The notes: generated by a model not told the origin, from the sequence alone. Shown: positions 1 to 11,538, counted from the first letter of the stretch. The stretch: DNA of 64,000 bases from CBIHON01 sp966211965 (GCA_966211965.1 CBIHON010000018.1:1-64000), one strand, 5' to 3'. Numbers and translations: made by a program.

Positions 1-149
1 GGCCGAGGCCTTGCGCGCATTTTTGACGCGGTATCGGCCCGATTTCGTCATCTTTTATGCAACGAATTTACGGAACAGGACACTAGATAGGCGATGATTT
101 TTAGCCGAAGAATTACCAAAAACCTCCGCGAAAACCGATTAAACAGCGT

Positions 150-2384
<2,235 letters not shown>

Positions 2385-2504
2385 CGCCAGCGGCGCACTC
2401 AATAGTGTGTCGATGATTTGTCCGGGAACCCATTCGAATAGCTGCAACCTCGGTATCACGAACCGCGTGGTGCCGAGGTTCGCCTCAAAGGCGAATACCG
2501 GAAC

Positions 2505-2606
2505 TTGGAGCGACGCGGTCCGTACGAATGGGTGAGCGAGCAGGGCATTGAAAGTGTGTTGATCGACCCGGGCAAGCCATGGCAAAACAGAGTTGCCTTG
2601 TCCGTC
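2505..2606 (+). pseudogene. Remnant of an IS3-type transposase (orfB)
   Basis: A short reading frame here gives EWVSEQGIESVLIDPGKPWQN, which matches the integrase-core segment of IS3-family OrfB proteins (the usual form is ...GIETxxIDPGKPWQNGxNE). Only about 25 recognisable residues remain, with no flanking inverted repeats or second ORF, so this is a dead fragment. It fills the 283-bp gap between icd and the WG-repeat gene, where nothing else is apparent. Confidence 0.55.
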
Positions 2607-2667
2607 GATTATTGCGTCGCGCCACCTTCGCGTTTCCGATTAACTTGCTACGACTTTCGTCCCTCTC

Positions 2668-5600
2668 TTGATAACAAGCATCAGCGCCAAACCACTTCTT
2701 TTTTCTATTCCCTTAGACGTCAATCGTGACGACCGTGCAATTGTCATCGTGCACCGGCATCAAGCGCGTACGCCGCCTGAGCGCTTGATTAGTGTGATCG
2801 AGTTTGCCGACGATGGGCGCGGCGGATATGTCGCCGCAGCGCAGACTTCGGACAAACGATGGGGTTACATCAACGAGTTCGGCCATTGGGTCGTTGCCCC
2901 GATGCTGGAGAACGCGAGATCCTTCTCCGATGACGGCTTGGCGCGCTTTCGACAAGAGGGGCGCTGGGGCTATGTCAATACCTCCGGGGAGGTGGCCATT
3001 GCTGCGCAGTTCGAGGATGCCCGTGCATTCACGTGCGGCCTTGCGGCGGTACGGGTCGGCAAGGATCAGTGGCGGTTCATTGACGTCGCGGGGGAGTTTG
3101 CTTTCGATAAGGTGTTTTTCAATGTCGGCGACTTCAGTCCTGCGGGGCTGGCGCCGGCGGCGGAATCACGCAAGAAAATGTTGGTCGGCTATATCGACCG
3201 CACCGGGCAATGGGCCATCAAGCCGCAATTCAAGTCCTCGATGGCCTTCGGCGCCGGCGGCGTTGCGCCCGCCTCGACGGATCGAAATAAATACGGTCTC
3301 ATCGATCTCGTCGGCAACTGGGTGCTTCCGCCTGTTTATCCCGACATTCAAGAGTTCAATGAGGACGGACTGGCTTACTTCGATGAAGAAAATTCCTGGG
3401 ACAATGGCCACGGTTATCTCAACGCCAAAGGCGAGATAGTCGTCAAAGGAGGGCGGCATTTGTCCAAGCATATGGTCGGCGGCATCGTTTCCGCCGATTA
3501 TGCCGGTCGAGAATATTTGAACAAAGGCGGCCAGACGCTGCCGAGTCCGAAATTGAGTTGGGGCAGCCATTTCAACGAGTTTGCCTATGCCGTCGTACGC
3601 ACGACGGATTCCATCTGGTCCGAGGCGCTAAATCGGCATGAACCGGTACCCGCCCAATGGGGCCTGTTGCACGCCGACGGGTCTTTCAGGCCGGCTCCCG
3701 AGGAGGTGCTGGAGCCGCTGACCGACGCCGATGGCTGGATTCCCAATCCGCTCGCCGGCACCCCCTTCACCCCCTTCCTGACGAATAGCGGCGAGATCGT
3801 ATTTCTGGACCGCGACGGCGTGGCCGCTTTCCGCATCCGCTATGACGACCGGGTGACGCTGTTTGATGCGCAGGACAACCCGCTCTGGCAAAGCGATATT
3901 CGCCAAGCGTGTCAGGCGCCCACGCCTTTCTTCCATCGGTCGATCGATTCATTTCTGGAGGGCGTGGCTTCTCTGGACGACGCCGTTCTCTGCGCCGAAT
4001 CAATGCTGGCCGAAACCGAAGAGAAATTGCATTGTTTCGCCGCCGGGAAGCCTGTCGCCACACGCTTGAACGAAGCTGACGGCGAGGATGGCGACGAAGA
4101 CAACGATGAGGATGAAAATACGCGAGATGAGAGCAGGATCGTCACGACTCGCCGCCTGGTGCGTGCGTATGTCGGTGAAGAACACAACGGGTACTACGAG
4201 TTCCTGTCCAACCTCCAGGGAAATACGGTAGCCGCGGCAAAAGCTACTTGCTTGAATGCGTTGCAGGCGCGCTTTGGTGAACCGGATCCCGATCCGGAGC
4301 ACGCGTCGCGCCGTCATCGTTACTTTGGCATCACGTCGGCCTGGCCAGTCAAACTCCGGCAACCGATTGCAGGAGTACTCAATCCCTTGTCTGAAGCCAG
4401 GGAACTCTGGCTTGGTTTCTATGAGCATACCGACTCGGGCGACGGCGACGTATGGCATGAACTCTGGCTGATGTGCGCGCCATCGATCGATGCGCTTGAA
4501 ACCGCCGGACGCGCTCGCTCACTGGCCGCTTCGCCTCCCCCGTCCCCGCACGCCGACATTGAAAACGCCGGCCAGGCGCCATGCTTGCCGCAGACATATG
4601 ACGAGTGGCTGGCCGCTGCATGTCAAGACAAAAGCGCTATTGCCCAAGTGCCGTTATCACTGATTGATGATGCGATGGTAGATGCCGCCGTCGAGGCCGA
4701 TGTCGAGGCGCTGGAATACGTTCCTGCGCAATGGCAAACGTGCGCCAGGCTGGACGCATTGATTCGCAAAGGCGTCGCGGTCGCCGCGGGCATTCCGCCG
4801 CAATGCATGACGGCAGAAGGTCTCGCGCTCGCCCGTGCGTTATACGGTGAAGACCCGGACTGGCAATGGCGGGATGAACGCAATTCGCAGTTGCCGTCGG
4901 AGTGGACCCAGAATTGCCTTTACGCAGTCTGGGGCGGGCTTCTGACCGAAGAGCATTGCATTCGTGCCGTGTCCGGCGGCGAGGCACTGCGGGAAGTGCC
5001 GCATTGGTTGCGTACCGCTCGTGTCGAGCAAGCCGCACTTGACGCGGACATTTATAACATCAGCTACATCGCCAAGGATCGGGTCACGCCCGAACTCGCC
5101 GCGCGTGCTGTCCGCCATGACTATGGCAAGTTGATCGAACATATTCCCGAGGCGCTGTTGACGCCGCAGTTGTGCTTGAAGTCGGCACGCGCGAACGGTA
5201 TGTCGCTCGAATACGTTCCAATCGCCATGCGCAGTATTGAAGTCTGTGTCGCGGCGCTGGAAGACGATTCTCGTGCGTTCTCGTTCGTGCCCGACGAGAT
5301 TCGGCTGGAAGTCTATTCCCGGCTGATCGAGGCAGACCTGGCCCAGGCCAGAAAAGAAGGGGAAGAGCGCAGTGCTAGCCGCTGGCATGGCTATCGCGCC
5401 TGGACCAGGCTCAAGCGCGCCGATTACGAAGGGGCGATCGCCGACGCCACGCATGCCGTCGACGGCATGCGTTACGCACAGACGGCCCATTATGTGCTCG
5501 CATCGGCTTATCGGGCGCTCGGCCGCAAGCGTGAAGCCGCACTTGAAGCCTCGACCGTATTGTCGCTGGAAGATCCCTATACGGCTGAATTCGACAATGA

Positions 5601-6543
5601 AGAAGATACGTCCTGGCTCAAGACACTGACCAAAGGCCAGTTCGATGACGTGGACGATGCGGCATTGATTGCGCAGATTCAATCTTATCCGCGGGCGCTG
5701 GCCGACATACCCCGCGCCAGGGTCACGCACGAGATGATTGCCATTGCACTGGCCGCCGACCCAGGCACGATCGAATTCGTGCCGAAACGTCTGATGACAG
5801 CGGAGCGCTATGCCATCGCGCTCAAGGAGCGGATCAAAGGCTTCGACAACATTCCAAAGGCCATGCTCAGCGAAGAAATCTGCATCGAGCACGTGCGCAA
5901 CAGCGGGTATGGGCTGAAACAAGTACCCATGCAATGGCGCACGTTACAGGTATGTGCGCACGCGCTCAAAGATACGCGGAGTGCGCTGGAGTATGTTCCC
6001 GAACCGATCCGGCAAGCCGCGCAAGAGGCCATGAAGGCTCTACCCGGCAATTCCGATGATGAAGATGCAGCGCATGCCGAAACAACTTCCTCCTGGCTGG
6101 ATACGCAGGTGATCAATTCCATGCTGTCGGATAAGCCTGACGAGTCCATCCTGCAGCGTGCGGCCCGCAAAACTCTCTTCGCAGTTTTTGTGGCCAAGAC
6201 CATGCTGTCGGCCAAGTCCGATGCGCCGCATACGCTTACGGGTATTGCCGGCTGGATGGAGCAGCGGCCGTTCGCCGCCTTGATGATCAATGCCGTTTTC
6301 GGGATCGTCGCGCTGATCTGCCACTTCTTCGTCGCGCTCGGCGCCTGGCGTGCAGAAGGCGTGTGGATCGGTCTTGCCACCGGAGTCTTGATGGGAGCCT
6401 CCGAAATTTATTGGGCGTGGCGGTTCTTCTTCTCGAATCCAGGCAGCCTGGGCTCGGGTATCGCAGCGATTGTCGTCATGATCTATGTATTTGCTTACCG
6501 GCGGATGCAGGCAAAGGTTGCGAAGGCGATTGCGCAGAAATAA
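2668..6543 (+). CDS. Large WG-repeat / DUF4116-like membrane protein, function unknown
   Basis: A 1291-residue protein. The N-terminal third (about 65-350) carries WG repeats (RWGYINEFGHWVVAP, RWGYVNTSGEVAIAAQFEDA, GYIDRTGQWAIKPQFKS). A charged region at about 470-485 (GEDGDEDNDEDEN) leads to a middle part of helical repeats of the DUF4116 kind, each ending in a variant of 'a(l)eyVP' (ALEYVPAQW, SLEYVPIAM, AFSFVPDEI, TIEFVPKRL, ALEYVPEPI). A TPR-like stretch (about 900-970) is embedded in them. Three hydrophobic segments lie at the C-terminus (about 1190-1280). The frame opens with TTG at 2668; GTG at 2749 is another possible start and the first in-frame ATG falls inside the repeats, so the start is uncertain. 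Probably a membrane-anchored binding scaffold; no enzymatic motif is visible. Confidence 0.8.
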   Translation: MITSISAKPLLFSIPLDVNRDDRAIVIVHRHQARTPPERLISVIEFADDGRGGYVAAAQTSDKRWGYINEFGHWVVAPMLENARSFSDDGLARFRQEGRWGYVNTSGEVAIAAQFEDARAFTCGLAAVRVGKDQWRFIDVAGEFAFDKVFFNVGDFSPAGLAPAAESRKKMLVGYIDRTGQWAIKPQFKSSMAFGAGGVAPASTDRNKYGLIDLVGNWVLPPVYPDIQEFNEDGLAYFDEENSWDNGHGYLNAKGEIVVKGGRHLSKHMVGGIVSADYAGREYLNKGGQTLPSPKLSWGSHFNEFAYAVVRTTDSIWSEALNRHEPVPAQWGLLHADGSFRPAPEEVLEPLTDADGWIPNPLAGTPFTPFLTNSGEIVFLDRDGVAAFRIRYDDRVTLFDAQDNPLWQSDIRQACQAPTPFFHRSIDSFLEGVASLDDAVLCAESMLAETEEKLHCFAAGKPVATRLNEADGEDGDEDNDEDENTRDESRIVTTRRLVRAYVGEEHNGYYEFLSNLQGNTVAAAKATCLNALQARFGEPDPDPEHASRRHRYFGITSAWPVKLRQPIAGVLNPLSEARELWLGFYEHTDSGDGDVWHELWLMCAPSIDALETAGRARSLAASPPPSPHADIENAGQAPCLPQTYDEWLAAACQDKSAIAQVPLSLIDDAMVDAAVEADVEALEYVPAQWQTCARLDALIRKGVAVAAGIPPQCMTAEGLALARALYGEDPDWQWRDERNSQLPSEWTQNCLYAVWGGLLTEEHCIRAVSGGEALREVPHWLRTARVEQAALDADIYNISYIAKDRVTPELAARAVRHDYGKLIEHIPEALLTPQLCLKSARANGMSLEYVPIAMRSIEVCVAALEDDSRAFSFVPDEIRLEVYSRLIEADLAQARKEGEERSASRWHGYRAWTRLKRADYEGAIADATHAVDGMRYAQTAHYVLASAYRALGRKREAALEASTVLSLEDPYTAEFDNEEDTSWLKTLTKGQFDDVDDAALIAQIQSYPRALADIPRARVTHEMIAIALAADPGTIEFVPKRLMTAERYAIALKERIKGFDNIPKAMLSEEICIEHVRNSGYGLKQVPMQWRTLQVCAHALKDTRSALEYVPEPIRQAAQEAMKALPGNSDDEDAAHAETTSSWLDTQVINSMLSDKPDESILQRAARKTLFAVFVAKTMLSAKSDAPHTLTGIAGWMEQRPFAALMINAVFGIVALICHFFVALGAWRAEGVWIGLATGVLMGASEIYWAWRFFFSNPGSLGSGIAAIVVMIYVFAYRRMQAKVAKAIAQK

Positions 6544-6637
6544 TTCGATCCTTGACGTCCGGGCATAAGATCTATCCTGCTCATCGGGCGCTCGAAGGAC
6601 CTTCGTGAGGAAGTGGAGACCGCGGACGCGCTCCGGC

Positions 6638-7075
6638 TCAATCGAAATTGCGGTGATACCGAATCCATATCTCATTGCGCCGAGGCCGGATTTCGAAACG
6701 TTCCTTATCCGACCCGAAGCGCAACAGCGGCGCCAGCGACGGCCGCTCGCCTGGGGAAAACTGCGGCGTGCCGGACGCTGCCGAGGCACTGCTGCGGTTT
6801 GCCTTGGAGATTGAATTTCCCAAGGCGCCCTCATTGGCGGCATAGGCGCCGGGACGCGCATCCGGCACGTTCGTCAACACCACGCTTGCATTGAAGCGAT
6901 AGGGCGCCGATTTGCGGATTGGATTTTCGCCTTGCACATACAAAGGCTGGATGGAGAGCAGATCGAGCTTGAGTTCATAAGGTGCAGGCTCGGCAGCGAC
7001 GGCAGCGATCGCCCAGACAAACAAGGGCAAACCGGAAGCCAAGCGGCGCACAGCAATGCGCGCAACCAGAATCAT
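6638..7075 (-). CDS. Hypothetical exported protein
   Basis: From the ATG at 7075 the product is 145 residues, starting with a signal-peptide-like sequence (MILVARIAVRRLASGLPLFV, then WAIAAVAAEP) and a probable cleavage site after AVAA. The mature part (YELKLDLLSIQPLYVQGENP...) is rich in Ser, Ala and Pro and I do not recognise it. Two upstream in-frame ATGs (7102, 7150) would add a charged, Cys-containing leader that spoils the signal peptide, so I chose 7075. The gene converges on the WG-repeat gene with 94 bp between the stops. It may be a remnant of a longer outer-membrane or periplasmic gene. Confidence 0.5.
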   Translation of the reverse strand: MILVARIAVRRLASGLPLFVWAIAAVAAEPAPYELKLDLLSIQPLYVQGENPIRKSAPYRFNASVVLTNVPDARPGAYAANEGALGNSISKANRSSASAASGTPQFSPGERPSLAPLLRFGSDKERFEIRPRRNEIWIRYHRNFD

Positions 7076-7643
7076 GAAACCCGGATTGTTCGAGATGCAC
7101 ATTTCAGTATGATGCGCGCAGTTAAATCGCTTGTCTGTGCGATATATCACGTATTTTTCGTGCTTTGGAAAAAAGCGGATTCAAAGGGTAAATAAATTTT
7201 ACGTGATCAAATTAGGCGAATGTCTTAAACCTTGTCATCTCCACTAGTAACCAGAAAGAAAAATTCTGCAGGCAACATTTCTTTAGGGACGATATGCCAA
7301 GTTCTTCGGCGGCTGCCTTGTCATTTCCTTCCAAATAGCCTCGCCTCGCGCATGCGTGCGAGGTGATTGCCTGAGGAAGCCAGTCAGCCCGCCCATTTTG
7401 CAAGCGTGCCTTCGCAACCAGCTGCAACAAAAAACCAAATCCTCGAAACCGGCGATACTCGATGATGCGATACAAAAAATCTGGGAAGCTCTCGGCAATC
7501 CGATTCCTGCGGGAATTTATCCGTAAGAGAGATGCATTGCCTAGGGCCGGAATATGCGGAAAATATTTCGCCATGACCTGGCGCGCAGATAGCTGGGTGA
7601 TGGCGCTGTGCCGCTGCTTTTTGAGCACCTGTTCGACGACACG

Positions 7644-7745
7644 CTGAATAAATTGTATGGACAGGCCCTCAGCAAGCGAGGCGATGGATATCTGCGCCGA
7701 CTGCTGGTGCATGGAGGCCGGTCCGTGCTGCATTACACGACGCAC
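7644..7745 (+). pseudogene. Remnant of an IS110/IS1111-type transposase
   Basis: The plus frame reads KLYGQALSKRGDGYLRRLLV followed by HGGRSVLHY. This matches the C-terminal transposase_20 region of IS110-family enzymes (typical form GxxSKRGxxYLRxLLvHGARSVL). Nothing convincing of the rest of the enzyme remains on either side, so this is an isolated scrap. An open frame on the opposite strand (7212-7808) crosses it and is probably fortuitous. Confidence 0.5.
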
Positions 7746-7901
7746 AAGCTGACCACGTGTAAGGTAGCCAAACCGGTTCATGCATATCCGCAACGTGCCA
7801 ATTTCCAAGAGAAATATATCGAATCAAGCCGGAAATAATGGGTTATTATTCGTCCCCAATTTTTTTACTCGCAAAGATAACGGCGCCTGCAAAACAGAAA
7901 T

Positions 7902-8075
7902 ATGAAACAGAAATATGATCAATATACTGTCGATATGTTTGAAAAAAAGTGGATCGAGCGTCCACGAAAATCTGATGTCAAAACGTTCGCGGAGCGCATG
8001 GCCGCCTATCGTTCGCGCAACAAATTCAATATGCTGATGCCCGCTCCGCGCGACGAATTCGCCGAGGTTCAATAG
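7902..8075 (+). CDS. Small ORF, 57 residues, unknown
   Basis: ATG at 7902 to TAG at 8073-8075 encodes a basic, aromatic-rich peptide (MKQKYDQYTVDMFEKKWIER...). The composition looks coding: GC-rich third positions in the second half and no rare-codon clusters. There is no good Shine-Dalgarno, and the 5' end carries a short direct duplication (CAGAAATATGA twice). It sits in a worn region between an IS110 scrap and decayed coding sequence, so it may be the truncated end of a former gene. I recognise no family. Confidence 0.3.
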   Translation: MKQKYDQYTVDMFEKKWIERPRKSDVKTFAERMAAYRSRNKFNMLMPAPRDEFAEVQ

Positions 8076-8501
8076 TTCAATAAATAGGGGGGACGAGCAC
8101 GAACGTCTGTGGATCCAACTTGTGCCGAGTCCGGAAAGGCCGACACAGTATAAGGTGAACTCGTCCCGTGTACCGGCAGGTCGTCGGACGAGACATATCC
8201 CAACGGAAACGCAAATTGGGACGCGCCCTACGATCGGATGCTCTCATTCGCCGTCGAGCGGCTTGATGATGCTGCAACATTTGATGCATCCTGAGAACAG
8301 AAAGACGCGATGCCGCCATCGCGATACGTGACGAGATTGACTCGCCAGACCTGTCGGAAAATGGGAGTTCGTACTATCTCCTCAGCGAGATGGCCGTTCG
8401 TTGATGACGAGCCAATCCAATACCAGCCATCCGCCGGAAAGACCAGACTCAGACGCGATAGGACGGGCGTTTTCCTTAATGCGGATGGTCAGCGGCAAGC
8501 A
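8076..8501 (+). other. Gap with traces of decayed coding sequence
   Basis: No intact gene. Three plus-strand pieces in different frames read like protein: DEHERLWIQLVPSPERP (about 8093-8145), NANWDAPYDRMLSFAVERLD (about 8210-8270) and IDSPDLSENGSSYYLLSEMA (about 8337-8396), separated by frame changes and stops. I cannot name a family. It could equally be chance open frame in GC-rich DNA. Confidence 0.2.
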
Positions 8502-8535
8502 CTAAGAGCCGATTTCTGTCGGGATCGACTCTTAG
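8502..8535 (-). terminator. Stem-loop overlapping the stop of the TonB-like gene
   Basis: CTAAGAGCCGAT and ATCGACTCTTAG form a 12-bp stem (one G-T type mismatch) around a 10-base loop. The stem includes the TAA stop of the minus-strand gene ending at 8532. There is no U-run after it, so it may be an mRNA 3' stabiliser rather than a true intrinsic terminator. Confidence 0.35.
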
Positions 8536-9377
8536 GCGCCGAAAAATTCACGCATCAGGAAAGCCTCAAGATCGGCGTTGTCGGCGGGCCGCGCCGACAG
8601 TACGATGACTCGCCCCAATCGATGCGATTCCCAGTTGAAATCGCCTGGGTAATGGCTGCGGATCAGTTCGATCATGCGGCGCACGATGGCGCGATCGACG
8701 TCACCGTTCAGGCCGGCATCGACGTCGATGGTCTGGCGCCAGTTGTTGCGTGAACCGGCCAGCCAGCCGCGAAACACGAATTGCCCCGTGCGCGTTCCCT
8801 TGCTCACGATCTGGAATACGCCGCCAGGACCGGAAGAACCGCCCGGCTGCCCTTGTAAGCTGCGTTTGATATTGGCCAAGGCGACGTCGTTGGCTGACGG
8901 CTCGTGTGCATCGGCCGGGGCACCGGCTTCGGCATGTTGCATGGCGGCACGGCGCTGCGCCCGCTTGGCTTCCAGCATGGCCATCATGTCGAGAGGCGGT
9001 TCGGATGCGGGTTGAGGCGGCGCAGCGGCAACCGGAGGTGCGGGCGGCGCTTCAGGCGCGGCCGGGATAGGCGGTGCCGGCTTGGACAAGACCAGCGCTG
9101 GAAGCGCTCGCGGCGCAGCTTTGCGTTTGGATACGTGCACCGAAGGCGGCGTTGCTGCCGGCGGAACCATCGCGACCGGCGGGGCGGACTGTCTCAGATG
9201 GACGGTCAGCGGCATCTGAGAGACCTTCGCCGGCGCTGTGGAATTTTCGGTTTGCTGCCGGGCCGGTGCAAAGATCAGCAATGCGTGCAGAAGCAGGGAC
9301 AGGCCAAGACACACTGCAAAGCCATAGCGGGCACGCGTGCGAGAATTGGAAAAACGCGACGCAATATGCGCCAGCAT
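8532..9377 (-). CDS. TonB/TolA-like Pro-rich membrane-anchored protein
   Basis: From ATG at 9377 the product is 281 residues. It has a short basic N-terminus (MLAHIASRFSNSRTRARYGF), one membrane segment (AVCLGLSLLLHALLIFAP), a long Pro/Ala-rich linker (APPIPAAPEAPPAPPVAAAP) and a compact C-terminal domain of about 100 residues ending MREFFGA. This is the topology of energy transducers of the TonB kind: cytoplasmic tail, anchor, periplasm-spanning linker, C-terminal domain. The C-terminal domain does not show a classic TonB YP motif, so the partner is unknown. The frame is open upstream to 9845, but that part encodes an enolase scrap (separate entry). Either the gene starts at 9377, as chosen, or a chimera is made. 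Confidence 0.6.
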   Translation of the reverse strand: MLAHIASRFSNSRTRARYGFAVCLGLSLLLHALLIFAPARQQTENSTAPAKVSQMPLTVHLRQSAPPVAMVPPAATPPSVHVSKRKAAPRALPALVLSKPAPPIPAAPEAPPAPPVAAAPPQPASEPPLDMMAMLEAKRAQRRAAMQHAEAGAPADAHEPSANDVALANIKRSLQGQPGGSSGPGGVFQIVSKGTRTGQFVFRGWLAGSRNNWRQTIDVDAGLNGDVDRAIVRRMIELIRSHYPGDFNWESHRLGRVIVLSARPADNADLEAFLMREFFGA

Positions 9378-9596
9378 TTTCGCCCGGCCTTGCGGGAGAT
9401 CGGAAGCGTTTTGAGGCAGGGTAATCAAATCGAACGTGCGGTTTGTGTGGACATGAGTTGTATTACAGGTCTCTACTATAGAACATCCAGCGCGCGGAGC
9501 AGTCTCCCTGTTTGTTGTTGCACAAGTTTTGAATACGACATTACTGGTCCAACTTGGTTCTGCCGCTCGTTGCCCCTCATCAGATCCAATGCCGCT

Positions 9597-9845
9597 CGGG
9601 TACTTGTCGCACCAGGTCGCCAGCAGGTTGGTGAAGTCGGTCGAGGACAGGCTCAAGCCTTCGCCTTCGAGTTCGTACTTGCCGTTCTTGTAGAACTCGC
9701 TGGCGGCGCAGTCCAGGCCCAGGGCGATTTGCGTGCCGGGCTCGTAGCCGGCCTGCTCGATGGCCTGGATGATGAGCTTGATGGCGGCTTCATGGTTTTC
9801 CACCGACGAGGCAAAACCGTCTTCGTCGCCCACGGCCGTGGTCAA
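9597..9845 (-). pseudogene. Internal fragment of enolase
   Basis: The 83 codons give TTAVGDEDGFASSVENHEAA, then IKLIIQAIEQAGYEPGTQIA, then LGLDCAASEFYKNGKYELEG, and end near CDKYP. This is the central region of bacterial enolase (about residues 200-285 of 430), including the catalytic-loop area. Both ends break off abruptly: upstream is a stop codon (9876) and downstream the sequence becomes unrelated at 9597. It stays in frame with the TonB-like gene below it. No other eno sequence is in the window, so the working gene must be elsewhere. It is a duplication or recombination scar, fittingly beside pyk, gap and ppc. Confidence 0.8.
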
Positions 9846-9875
9846 ATAGCGGCTATCGGGACGCTGTACCGCTTC

Positions 9876-10073
9876 TTAGATCAATTCGAAGGAAAAATAG
9901 GGATCGCGCATACAGACGATGGCGGGTTGCTGATCGGCAGCGTCGCCATGTGCTGCAACTGCCGAACTTGCCGCTTGCGCAGTCAGCCGGAACGATTCAA
10001 GCAATGCGCTCACATCAGGGCGCAGCGCTTCATCTTGCGTGAGTTCGATGTCGGAAATATTTGTCGTGTTCAT
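9876..10073 (-). CDS. Small protein, 65 residues, unknown
   Basis: ATG at 10073 is preceded by AAGGA about 11 bases upstream. The product (MNTTNISDIELTQDEALRPD...) is acidic at the N-terminus, Ala-rich in the middle and ends CMRDPYFSFELI. No signal peptide or membrane segment. It starts 34 bp after the pyk stop on the same strand, so it is probably the last gene of a pyk transcript. The stop at 9876 directly precedes the enolase scrap in the same frame, which suggests recombination may have altered its 3' end. I do not recognise a family; the short peptide with a leader-like acidic half resembles a modified-peptide precursor only superficially. Confidence 0.45.
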   Translation of the reverse strand: MNTTNISDIELTQDEALRPDVSALLESFRLTAQAASSAVAAHGDAADQQPAIVCMRDPYFSFELI

Positions 10074-10107
10074 GATTCGCAGAGTCCTTATCAATCTTTT
10101 AGTCTTA

Positions 10108-11538
10108 TCACCCGCCGATCTTCATGATCTTGAGCGCATTCGTGCCTCCCACCTGGCCCATTGGTTCGCCCCAGGTGAGCACTACCGTGTCGCCGACAGC
10201 CACCACGCCGCGTTCCAGCAATAATTTTTCCACTGCGCTCAGGGTTGCCTCGCGATCCGGCGAGGGCTTCAAATCCAGCGGGGTGACATTGCGGTAGAGC
10301 GCCAGTTTGCGTTGCGTCGCCACGCTCGGCGTGATGGCGATGACGGGGATATCGATGTTATAGCGGCTCATCCAGAGCGCGGTCGAACCAGATTCCGTCA
10401 ATGCCGCGATGGCCTTGACGCGCAAATGGTGGGCGGTAAACAAGGCGCCGTAGGCAATCGATTGATCGATGCGGGTGAAGGTGGCGTTCAGAAAATCCGT
10501 ATCGAGCTTGCAGGTATCCCATTTCTCGGCCTCGATGCAAATCGCTGCCATCGCTTCCACTGTCTCTACCGGATACTTGCCGGATGCGGTCTCGGCCGAG
10601 GTCATGACCGCGTCGGTTCCATCCAGGACAGCATTGGCGACATCGGACACTTCGGCGCGTGTCGGCACCGCGTTGACGATCATCGACTCCATCATTTGCG
10701 TTGCCGTGATGGCGAGCTTGTTGGAGGCACGCGCCATTTGTATCATGCGCTTTTGCAGCGCGGGTACCGCAGCATTGCCGACTTCCACCGCAAGGTCACC
10801 GCGCGCCACCATGATGCCGTCGGAAGCATCCACGATTTCCTGCAGGACTGGAATCGCTTCCGCCCGCTCGATCTTGGCGATCATCAGCGGCTTGTGCGAA
10901 TAGGGCTCGCCGGCGATATTGGCGAGCTGGCGCGCCATCACCATATCGGTAGCATTCTTGGGAAACGACACGGCGATGTAGTCCGCCTGAAAGCTCATCG
11001 CGGTCTTGATGTCTTCCATATCTTTGCCGGTCAAGGCCGGCGCCGACAGGCCGCCGCCTTGGCGATTGATGCCCTTGTTGTTGGACAGTTCGCCGCCGAT
11101 CCTGACGGTGGTATGGATGGCGGCGCCGATCACCCGATCGACCACCAGCACGATCAAGCCGTCGTTCAACAGCAGGATATCGCCGGGCTTGGAGTCGCGC
11201 GGCAATTCCTTGTAGTCGAGGCCGACGCGCTCCTGGTTGCCGAGTTCGCACGCGGCGTCCAGGATAAAACTTGCGCCGTTCTCAAGCTGGATTTTCCCAT
11301 CCGCGAATTTTCCCACGCGGATCTTGGGGCCCTGCAGGTCGGCCATGATGGCGACCTCGCGCCCGCATTCGGCGGCGGCTTCGCGCACCAGGCGGGCACG
11401 CTCGATGTGGTCCTGGGCTTTGCCGTGAGAGAAGTTCAGGCGCACCACGTTGACCCCGGCCTTGAACATGCGGATCAAGGTCGTCAAGTCATTCGAAGCG
11501 GGTCCGATGGTGGCAACAATTTTCGTGGCTCTATGCAT
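10108..11538 (-). CDS. pyk: Pyruvate kinase
   Basis: Converts PEP and ADP to pyruvate and ATP, the last step of glycolysis. The 476-residue length is normal. It shows the N-terminal KIVATIGPAS motif, the RLNFSHG phosphate-binding loop, the MIAKIERAEA catalytic lysine motif, and IMVARGDLAVEVG for metal binding. Start ATG at 11538. It follows gap on the same strand with 98 bp between, and the small unknown gene follows. In many betaproteobacteria pgk lies between gap and pyk; here it does not. Confidence 0.97.
   Translation of the reverse strand: MHRATKIVATIGPASNDLTTLIRMFKAGVNVVRLNFSHGKAQDHIERARLVREAAAECGREVAIMADLQGPKIRVGKFADGKIQLENGASFILDAACELGNQERVGLDYKELPRDSKPGDILLLNDGLIVLVVDRVIGAAIHTTVRIGGELSNNKGINRQGGGLSAPALTGKDMEDIKTAMSFQADYIAVSFPKNATDMVMARQLANIAGEPYSHKPLMIAKIERAEAIPVLQEIVDASDGIMVARGDLAVEVGNAAVPALQKRMIQMARASNKLAITATQMMESMIVNAVPTRAEVSDVANAVLDGTDAVMTSAETASGKYPVETVEAMAAICIEAEKWDTCKLDTDFLNATFTRIDQSIAYGALFTAHHLRVKAIAALTESGSTALWMSRYNIDIPVIAITPSVATQRKLALYRNVTPLDLKPSPDREATLSAVEKLLLERGVVAVGDTVVLTWGEPMGQVGGTNALKIMKIGG

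Noticed and set aside
7212..7808. A 198-codon minus-strand frame
   Set aside because: Crosses the IS110 scrap on the other strand, has no ribosome site and no recognisable motif; I could not support it as a gene.
9597..9845. A functional short enolase gene
   Set aside because: Only about one fifth of the protein is present and both ends are cut, so it cannot form the enzyme.
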